Below are positions 1 to 4,960 of a stretch of 5,901 nt of DNA, piece after piece; the first letter of the stretch is position 1, and the number at the start of each line of letters is the position of its first letter. The DNA lies in the NCBI GenBank assembly GCA_011773795.1, contig WVWW01000297.1, positions 17,083 through 22,983 of the forward strand, in the 5' to 3' direction. Both the position numbers and the translations under genes were made by a program. Under the pieces are notes generated by a model. It did no database searches. It had not been told where the DNA came from and was given only the letters and a program-made list of their open reading frames with translations. This stretch comes from Acidobacteriota bacterium. Lineage in GTDB: Bacteria > Acidobacteriota > Polarisedimenticolia > Polarisedimenticolales > Polarisedimenticolaceae.

Positions 1-1
1 T

Positions 2-442
2 TCGCGCTGGAGCGGGAACGAGCGGCTCGAGCGATCGGCCAGTCTGTCCGCGGAAGCGTTACTCAACACCTCGATCTACGTCGGCCTGGTCAAGAACGCC
101 ACGCGGAGGACGCGACCCGTCAACGGCGGCAGCGGAGAGTTCTTCGTCAGCGACCCGCCGCCGGGACAGTCCAACCGCTCGTTCCCATCGGGCCACGCGA
201 CGGGCGTCTTTGCGGTGGCGGCGGTGTTCGCCCACGAGTTCCGCGACAAGCGCTGGGTGCCCTGGGCCGCTTACGGGACGGCGAGCCTGATCGCGCTTTC
301 CCGCGTCTCCCTCGGACGCCACTTCCCCACGGACATCGTGGCGGGGGCGGTGCTCGGCGACAGCATCGGGCGGATGGTCAGCCATCGCTCGGCGAGTCAC
401 ACCGCGGGCCGGGACCCGATGTGGGCTACGCCGCCCGACTGA
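2..442 (+). CDS. PAP2-superfamily phosphatase (partial, 5' end outside window)
   Basis: The frame is open from the left edge, so the N-terminus is missing and 146 residues are visible. All three motifs of the PAP2 acid phosphatase/lipid phosphate phosphatase family are present. The KX6RP motif is K31 with R38-P39, PSGH is at 62-65, and SRX5HX3D is S100-R101, H107 and D111. By family knowledge, H65 would stabilise the leaving group, H107 would be the nucleophile, and the Lys and Arg residues would bind phosphate. Spacing between motifs (about 22 and 34 residues) is normal. Hydrophobic stretches around 67-77 and 86-99 fit membrane helices, as in undecaprenyl-pyrophosphate or phosphatidylglycerophosphate phosphatases, with the active site facing the periplasm. 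The substrate cannot be told from the sequence. The tail after the last helix is short and polar. The gene converges with the microprotein gene and overlaps it by 17 bases. Confidence 0.93.
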   Translation, partial: SRWSGNERLERSASLSAEALLNTSIYVGLVKNATRRTRPVNGGSGEFFVSDPPPGQSNRSFPSGHATGVFAVAAVFAHEFRDKRWVPWAAYGTASLIALSRVSLGRHFPTDIVAGAVLGDSIGRMVSHRSASHTAGRDPMWATPPD

Positions 443-569
443 TCCGCTTCTTGATCTTGGCCAGCTTCTTCCTGCGCTGTTTCTTCGAGTAGGCGGCCAT
501 GATCGGACACTTCTTACAGGCCTTGGCCTTCTTCTCGTACTTGTAGCAGCACTTGCTCTTGAGTTTCAT
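426..569 (-). CDS. Small basic Cys-rich protein (47 aa), unknown function
   Basis: Starting at the ATG at 567-569, this encodes 47 residues with about one third Lys/Arg. Cysteines lie at 7, 8, 18 and 21 (a CC pair, then CxxC followed by Pro), and the C-terminal half is a Lys/Arg-rich, probably helical, tail. The four cysteines suggest a metal (Zn or Fe-S) site, and the basic tail suggests nucleic acid or ribosome binding. Both are inference. I have a general recollection of similar short proteins with a KCC...C..CP pattern annotated as hypothetical in other bacteria, but cannot name a family. An in-frame ATG at 618-620 would add 17 residues. It has GGGAG directly against it with no spacer, and the added residues lack the Lys/Cys character, so the shorter form is preferred although its own Shine-Dalgarno is weak. 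The gene is divergent from the propeller gene, and its stop lies inside the end of the PAP2 gene. Confidence 0.7.
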   Translation of the reverse strand: MKLKSKCCYKYEKKAKACKKCPIMAAYSKKQRRKKLAKIKKRISRAA

Positions 570-676
570 CGGGGGCCTGAAGAGAGTCTCGGTCGGTCGG
601 GCCGGGTAACGATACCGCATCTCCCTGCACGGTGCATCCGGTGCTATTCTCGACGGGCAGCCTGGAGGTGCACGGC
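570..676. promoter_or_regulatory. Divergent intergenic region, probable promoters
   Basis: This 107-base stretch separates the starts of two divergent genes, so promoters for both are expected here. The best -10-like hexamer on the + strand is TATTCT at 645-650, without a convincing -35 at normal spacing. An 11-base palindrome, TGCAC-G-GTGCA, lies at 626-636 just upstream of it and could be an operator half-site pair or chance. On the - strand no clear sigma-70 pair is visible. The location is well supported, but the individual elements are not. Confidence 0.3.
664..670 (+). promoter_or_regulatory. Ribosome binding site of the ankyrin/propeller gene
   Basis: GGAGGTG lies upstream of the ATG at 677, with 8 bases between GGAGG and the start codon. 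This strong Shine-Dalgarno decides the start in favour of ATG 677 over the in-frame GTG at 632. The GTG would put 15 residues in front of a clean signal peptide. Confidence 0.8.
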
Positions 677-2812
677 ATGGGCAGATGGAAGATCGGGATC
701 GCTCTGCTGTTCGCGGCGTCGCTCTGTCTTGCGGATGACATCCGCGAGCTTCACCTCGCGGCGCGCAACGGTGACCTGGAGACGGTCAAGCGGCTCGTCG
801 AGGGCGGGCTGCCGGTCGATTCCCCCGGACGCTTCGGGATCACCGCCCTGAATCTCGCGGCCCAGGGCGGATCGAAGGAGGTCGTGGCCTACCTGGTCGA
901 GAAGGGTGCCGATCTCGACGCCCAGGAGACGTTCTTCGGGGTCAGCGTGCTCGGGGGTGCCCTCTGGAAAGGGGCGCCGGATTACGAGGTCGCGGTCTTC
1001 TTGTTGCAGGCCGGGGCCAGCGACCGCGCCGGCGCGCTCGACACCGCCTTTCGTTCCGGGCACGTGGCGCTCGCGCGCGCCGCCGTCGACAGCGGGCCGG
1101 TCACGGAGTCGGAAGCCGCCGAGCTACGTGCGCGGTTCACCGGCTTGAGCGAAGAGCTGAAGGCGATCCTCGACGAAATCGAGACGCGGCCGGATCCGCC
1201 GCCCCCCGTGTACGCGACGAAGGACCTGCTGGGCTTCACCGGTGAGTTCGAAGGCGGCGATTCGAGCGCCCGGCTCGATGTCGTGGACGACCGCCTCGTC
1301 CTGACCATGGATGGGACGAGCACCTCGCTGTCCCCGCTGGCCGAACGAGTCTTCGGCAACAAGGAGGCCGGCGTCGAGGTCTCCTTCTTCGGCCGAGCCG
1401 AGACGATCGAGGGCGTCGGGATCGAGCGCAGGGGCGAGCGGATGCCACGCATGCGCGCGGCCGAGAGCCCGATCGTCGGCGCCGTCGAGCTTCCCGAGTT
1501 CATCGAGAACCCCGATGCCGAGCCCATCGTCCACTGGCCCGGCTTCCGCGGTGCCAACCGCGACGGTATCGGCGACGGCGTCGATACGGTTGTGGAGTTC
1601 GACCTGGAGACGGGTGACGGGGTGGCGTGGAGCATCGACCTGCCGGGGCTGGGCAACTCCAGCCCGGTCGTCTGGGGTGATCGCGTGTACGTCACGACGG
1701 CGGTCGCCGAGGGCGGCAGCACACCGTTGCGCGTCGGCCTGACCGGTTCCGGCGAGGAGGTCGAAGAGAATACGGAGCATCGCTGGCTGGTCCTGGCCTA
1801 CGACAAGGCCAGCGGAGAGAAGCTCTGGGAGACCGAGGTCGGTCGCGGCGTCCCGCTGACCAAGCGACACTTCAAGGCGACGCAGGCCAACTCCTCCCCC
1901 GCGACCGACGGCAAGCACGTTGTCGCGGTCTTTCCCACGGCGGGACTCGCCTGCCTGGGGATCGACGGCAAGCTGCACTGGAAGCACGAGCTCGGCGGCC
2001 TGAACGCCGGCGGCTTCAACGACCCCGGGCTGCAGTGGGGCTTCGCCGCCTCGCCGATCATCCATAAGAACAAGGTCATCCTGCAGGTGGACATCCACGG
2101 GGACAGCTACCTCGCGGCGTGGGATCTGAAGAGCGGCAAGGAGCTGTGGAGGACAGCGCGGCCCGACGTCGCCCCGTCCTGGGCGACACCCGCCGTCTGG
2201 TCGACGGCGAAGGGCGACGAGCTGGTCACCAACGCATCGGTCATCCATGGCTACGACCCCGAGACGGGTCGGGTGTTGTGGAGTCTGGGGCCGACGTCGA
2301 TCCAGGTGGTCGCGTCACCGGTCTTCGGCTCCAGGAACCTGTTCGTCTCGTCGGGCTACCCGCCGGCGCGCCCGATCTACGCCGTCAAGCCCGGCATCCG
2401 CGGCGAACACACGATCGAATCCGACGAGGACGCCGGACCGCTCGCCTGGTATCGAACACGGGGCGGCGCCTACATGCCGACTCCCCTGCTCTACCGTGGG
2501 CTGCTGTACATGGTGCACCACAACGCCCGCATCGTGGCGCACGACCCGCGAAACGGCGATCGTGTCTACCAGGCGCGCTTCAGCAAGGGCGGGACCATGA
2601 CGGCCTCGCCCGTCGCCGCCAACGGCAAGATCTACCAGGGAACGGAAGAGGGCACGCTGTACGTCCTCGCGGCCGGGCCGGCGCACAAGGAGCTCGCGGT
2701 GCACGACTTCGGCGAGCCGTTGATGGCGACGCCGGCGATCTCCGAGGGGCTCGTGCTCGTGCGCACGCCGTCCAGGTTGATCGCGCTGGGCCGGGAGCCG
2801 GCCGGCGACTGA
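677..2812 (+). CDS. Secreted ankyrin / DUF3471-like / PQQ-like beta-propeller protein (711 aa)
   Basis: Residues 1-19 form a Sec signal peptide (basic MGRWK, a hydrophobic core, then cleavage after LCLA). C17 is not in a lipobox, so a soluble periplasmic or secreted protein is expected. Residues about 20-141 hold three ankyrin repeats plus a partial fourth; LHLAARNGDLETVK and ALNLAAQGGSKEVV are typical helices. A linker with a proline run (173-177) leads to a small beta domain at about 184-262 that resembles DUF3471, the lipocalin-like tail of some serine hydrolases. From 287 (WPGFRGANRDG) to about 706 is a PQQ-like beta-propeller. Its blade-closing motifs of the D-x-x-(S/T/N)-G-x-x-x-(W/Y) kind are seen near 309, 376, 483, 527 and 623, with further SP-V/I strands at 329, 407, 459, 547 and 644. 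No dehydrogenase catalytic signature was recognised, so this is probably a binding or scaffold propeller rather than an enzyme. Ligand and role are unknown. Confidence 0.92.
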   Translation: MGRWKIGIALLFAASLCLADDIRELHLAARNGDLETVKRLVEGGLPVDSPGRFGITALNLAAQGGSKEVVAYLVEKGADLDAQETFFGVSVLGGALWKGAPDYEVAVFLLQAGASDRAGALDTAFRSGHVALARAAVDSGPVTESEAAELRARFTGLSEELKAILDEIETRPDPPPPVYATKDLLGFTGEFEGGDSSARLDVVDDRLVLTMDGTSTSLSPLAERVFGNKEAGVEVSFFGRAETIEGVGIERRGERMPRMRAAESPIVGAVELPEFIENPDAEPIVHWPGFRGANRDGIGDGVDTVVEFDLETGDGVAWSIDLPGLGNSSPVVWGDRVYVTTAVAEGGSTPLRVGLTGSGEEVEENTEHRWLVLAYDKASGEKLWETEVGRGVPLTKRHFKATQANSSPATDGKHVVAVFPTAGLACLGIDGKLHWKHELGGLNAGGFNDPGLQWGFAASPIIHKNKVILQVDIHGDSYLAAWDLKSGKELWRTARPDVAPSWATPAVWSTAKGDELVTNASVIHGYDPETGRVLWSLGPTSIQVVASPVFGSRNLFVSSGYPPARPIYAVKPGIRGEHTIESDEDAGPLAWYRTRGGAYMPTPLLYRGLLYMVHHNARIVAHDPRNGDRVYQARFSKGGTMTASPVAANGKIYQGTEEGTLYVLAAGPAHKELAVHDFGEPLMATPAISEGLVLVRTPSRLIALGREPAGD

Positions 2813-2818
2813 CCGGCC
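2800..2818. terminator. Hairpin spanning the convergent stop codons
   Basis: GGCCGG (2800-2805) and CCGGCC (2813-2818) form a perfect 6-bp stem with a 7-base loop. The hairpin covers the TGA of the propeller gene and the last base of the methyltransferase stop. Neither side has a T tract, so it is not a classical intrinsic terminator, but its position between two genes ending five bases apart fits a shared bidirectional transcript end. Confidence 0.3.
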
Positions 2819-4062
2819 TAGCTGCGCCGCGCGGGCCTGCCGGTTTGTCGGCCGAGGTCGAACACCAGGAACTGGGCGCGGAGTCCCGACGCGATCGTCG
2901 GTTTGGCCATCGAGGGACGTGCGTTGAACGCGTCGGCAAACTCCTCGTTGGCCACGATAACGGCCGCACGCCAACCGTCGAAACGTTTCAGTGCGCGTCC
3001 GAGGTCGCGGTACAGCGGCAACACCTGGTCCCGAGTCTGCATGCGCTCGCCGTAAGGCGGGTTGAACGCGAAGAGCCCTCGGTCGTGTGGTCCGTCCGGG
3101 AGAATCTCCGCGAGAGCCGACGGCGTGAGCTCGGCGACGTCGATCGAACGGACCACGATCGACGACTCGGCCGCACGCCCGGTCAAACCGGCGGCGCGGA
3201 GGTTTCCGATCATCCACGCGACACAGGTCTCGTCGATGTCCGATGCCAAGATCGCGGGCCGGGTATCGGGGTACAGGGGGGGTGCTTCCTCGGGGAGCTT
3301 CTCGAAGGCTGACAGTCGGGGCAGGTCGCGCGGTTGGCGCACCGCGAAGCCGCGCGCGAGCATGGCCGCCTCGATGGCAATCGTGCCGCTCCCCGCCATC
3401 GGATCGACGAGCGGCTCGGCGTGGGGCATCCAGCGGGCGAGCTGGATCAGCTGCGCGGCGAGCGTCTCGCGAAGCGGAGCGGCTCCCTGTGCGACTCTCT
3501 GCCCCCGGTAGTGACGCGAGCCGCCGCCGATGTCGAGACTGAGCAGCGTCCTCCTCTCGCCTTCACGACCGACACGACGGACGTTGAACTCGAGCTCGGG
3601 TTTCTCGGCCTCGACCGACCCGGTGCCGCCGCGTTGGCGGAACGCCTCCTCGAGGGCGCTCTTGACCGCACCACGGACCTGAAGCAGCCCCGCTTCGAAG
3701 TCGTCGACGTCGCGTACGTGGACGCTGAAATCGACGGACCTGCCGCGCGGCAAGCGCTCGTCGGCGGTCAGCAGGGGCACCCAATCGGCGACCAGCGGCT
3801 CCAGACGCACCGCGGGCGACGAGGCAATCTCCCAGCCGATCCGCGATGCGCTGCGGTGGTAACAGGCCGCGACCCACGCGATCGCCGGCTCGAACGCGTA
3901 GCGCAGGGCCGCGGAACCCTGACGCGTCGGCCTGGGGACGCGGACTTCGAACGGCGAACGCTTCACCAGCCGAAGCAGCTCGGCTTCCATGACCTTGTTC
4001 GCGCCGACCGTCCCGGAGAGCCGGAGCGCCGACTCGGACCGCGCCTGGGCTGGCTGTCGCAC
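2818..4062 (-). CDS. THUMP-domain class I SAM-dependent RNA methyltransferase, RlmL type (414 aa)
   Basis: This cytoplasmic enzyme probably makes N2-methylguanosine in 23S rRNA, as RlmL does at G2445 in E. coli. A ferredoxin-like N-terminal region and THUMP domain occupy about 12-185; the LSLDIGG...HYRGQR end (174-188) is typical. A Rossmann methyltransferase domain follows, with SAM motif I DPMAGSGTIAIEAA (220-233), an acidic loop SDID (274-277), and the catalytic motif IV NPPYGER (334-340). NPPY marks amino-group methylation. Length matches stand-alone RlmL-like enzymes; the RlmK half fused in E. coli is absent. Motif I has Ala at 222 where Cys is common. The start is GTG at 4060-4062 and lacks a clear Shine-Dalgarno. 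The next in-frame ATG (residue 25) lies within the N-terminal helix expected for the family, so it is too late. A tRNA m2G enzyme (Trm14/TrmN type) shares this architecture and is the main alternative. Confidence 0.88.
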   Translation of the reverse strand: MRQPAQARSESALRLSGTVGANKVMEAELLRLVKRSPFEVRVPRPTRQGSAALRYAFEPAIAWVAACYHRSASRIGWEIASSPAVRLEPLVADWVPLLTADERLPRGRSVDFSVHVRDVDDFEAGLLQVRGAVKSALEEAFRQRGGTGSVEAEKPELEFNVRRVGREGERRTLLSLDIGGGSRHYRGQRVAQGAAPLRETLAAQLIQLARWMPHAEPLVDPMAGSGTIAIEAAMLARGFAVRQPRDLPRLSAFEKLPEEAPPLYPDTRPAILASDIDETCVAWMIGNLRAAGLTGRAAESSIVVRSIDVAELTPSALAEILPDGPHDRGLFAFNPPYGERMQTRDQVLPLYRDLGRALKRFDGWRAAVIVANEEFADAFNARPSMAKPTIASGLRAQFLVFDLGRQTGRPARRS

Positions 4063-4210
4063 GGGCCCATCTTGCCGGTCCGCCGATCGAATGGCCAGCC
4101 CGCGGCACCGGGGGGCCTGCTCGCCCCGGTCGCCGCCTCGCTCGTCACGCTCGTACTGGCGGCGAGTGCGAACCGTTCGAAGCTGGTTGCGGCGGCAATC
4201 GCCTTGGAGA

Positions 4211-4242
4211 ACGGCGCCGTGATCTTCGCCGCCCGGCGCCGT
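4211..4242 (-). terminator. Inverted repeat after the ABM-like gene, possible terminator
   Basis: ACGGCGCC (4211-4218) and GGCGCCGT (4235-4242) are perfect 8-bp arms around a 16-base loop. The repeat begins within the stop codon of the gene at 4242-4838. On the - strand the second arm is followed by TTCTCC, a poor T tract. It may end the ABM-like transcript before the methyltransferase gene. The rest of the 179-base gap (4063-4241) shows no gene or convincing promoter. Confidence 0.35.
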
Positions 4243-4838
4243 CAGTACTCCGCGGCGTCGACCTCCTCGACGAACCGAATCTCGAAAGGCTCCTTGACGC
4301 CGCCGTCACGCATGCGCTCCTTGAGCTCGTTGGAATCGACGAACGCGCGCAGCGTGGTCAAGGCCTCGGCCTGGTGATAGACGATGACGTTGTTCGGATC
4401 GTCGAACCCCTGATCGACGGCGTGCCCCACGATGCCGCTTTCCTTGCGGTACAGATCGAAGTCGTTGTAGACCTTGACCCACGCGTCGTAGTCCTCGACG
4501 CCGTGGTGAACGATGATCGCGGGGAGCAGCTTGTCGGAGATGACCTCCCCGAACATCGGCCGTGTCAGGTAGGCCGTCGGCGATCCCTCGACGCCACTAT
4601 CCTTCAACGCTTGCACGACGTCGGCGCGTTGCAGGTATCCCCGCGCGTTATCCACGTCGGAGCACGGGAGATAGACACAGACCGTCTGCGGGTCGTCGGC
4701 CCCGCGAGTGACGTTGTGTCCGAGGAAGCCCGCCTGCTTGCGCGCGGAGAGGCGAGCGTCGAACACCTCTCTCCAGGCGTCATAGTCGGCGACACGATGG
4801 ATGACCAGCAGCGAAACGGGCGCAAGGTCTTGACTCAT
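4242..4838 (-). CDS. Tandem dimeric alpha-beta-barrel (ABM/cyclase-like) protein (198 aa)
   Basis: The protein consists of two copies of a roughly 90-residue ferredoxin-like domain, at about 9-95 and 106-193. They align with a constant offset of 98 residues: DYDAW 18-22 with 116-120, G40-H41 with G138-H139, DDP 48-50 with 146-148, and SGV 81-83 with GGV 179-181. This pattern (hydrophobic strand with His, DYDAW helix, GxxGH, DDP, strand, and a final G-V-x-x-P strand) matches small proteins annotated as cyclase or antibiotic biosynthesis monooxygenase-like, which normally dimerise through this fold. The duplication would let one chain form an intramolecular pseudo-dimer. There is no signal peptide, so it is cytoplasmic. 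Cys54 and Cys59 occur only in the first copy. Substrate and reaction cannot be assigned. The ATG at 4836-4838 has AGGAG at good spacing. The gene is probably monocistronic. Confidence 0.85.
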   Translation of the reverse strand: MSQDLAPVSLLVIHRVADYDAWREVFDARLSARKQAGFLGHNVTRGADDPQTVCVYLPCSDVDNARGYLQRADVVQALKDSGVEGSPTAYLTRPMFGEVISDKLLPAIIVHHGVEDYDAWVKVYNDFDLYRKESGIVGHAVDQGFDDPNNVIVYHQAEALTTLRAFVDSNELKERMRDGGVKEPFEIRFVEEVDAAEY

Positions 4839-4845
4839 GCAGGCA

Positions 4846-4850
4846 CTCCT
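4846..4850 (-). promoter_or_regulatory. Ribosome binding site of the ABM-like gene
   Basis: AGGAG on the - strand lies 7 bases before the ATG at 4836-4838 and supports that start. The remaining 122-base upstream gap (4839-4960) has no convincing -35/-10 pair. Confidence 0.75.
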
Positions 4851-4960
4851 ATCGGGTCATTACCTCATGGAACCGGCCGAGCGGGCAAGCGCGACGGTGA
4901 AATCCGCCTTTTCGAGACCTGGCGCGATCGATGCTTGAGCATCCTGGACCCGACGCGCAC

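Noticed and set aside
632..676. GTG at 632 as an earlier start for the propeller gene
   Set aside because: It would place 15 extra residues before a normal signal peptide, while the ATG at 677 has a strong Shine-Dalgarno.
1124..2248. Long antisense open frame (374 codons) opposite the propeller gene
   Set aside because: It mirrors a gene with clear signal peptide, ankyrin and propeller domains. GC-rich codon use leaves the antisense frame open, and its translation shows no domain and is Arg/Asp/Gly-rich.
2119..3312. 397-codon + strand open frame crossing the propeller/methyltransferase junction
   Set aside because: It runs out of frame through one supported gene and antisense to another; composition is Arg-rich low complexity with no recognisable motif.
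3334..4377. 347-codon + strand open frame antisense to the methyltransferase, with a hydrophobic stretch near its end
   Set aside because: The hydrophobic part (about 4117-4230) resembles a membrane segment, but the frame has no ribosome binding site near a plausible start and lies mostly opposite the THUMP methyltransferase gene. Treated as chance.
4930..4943. Palindrome GATGCT-TG-AGCATC downstream of the TSP3 gene
   Set aside because: The stem is short, the loop tight, and no T tract follows on the - strand, so it is not supported as a terminator.
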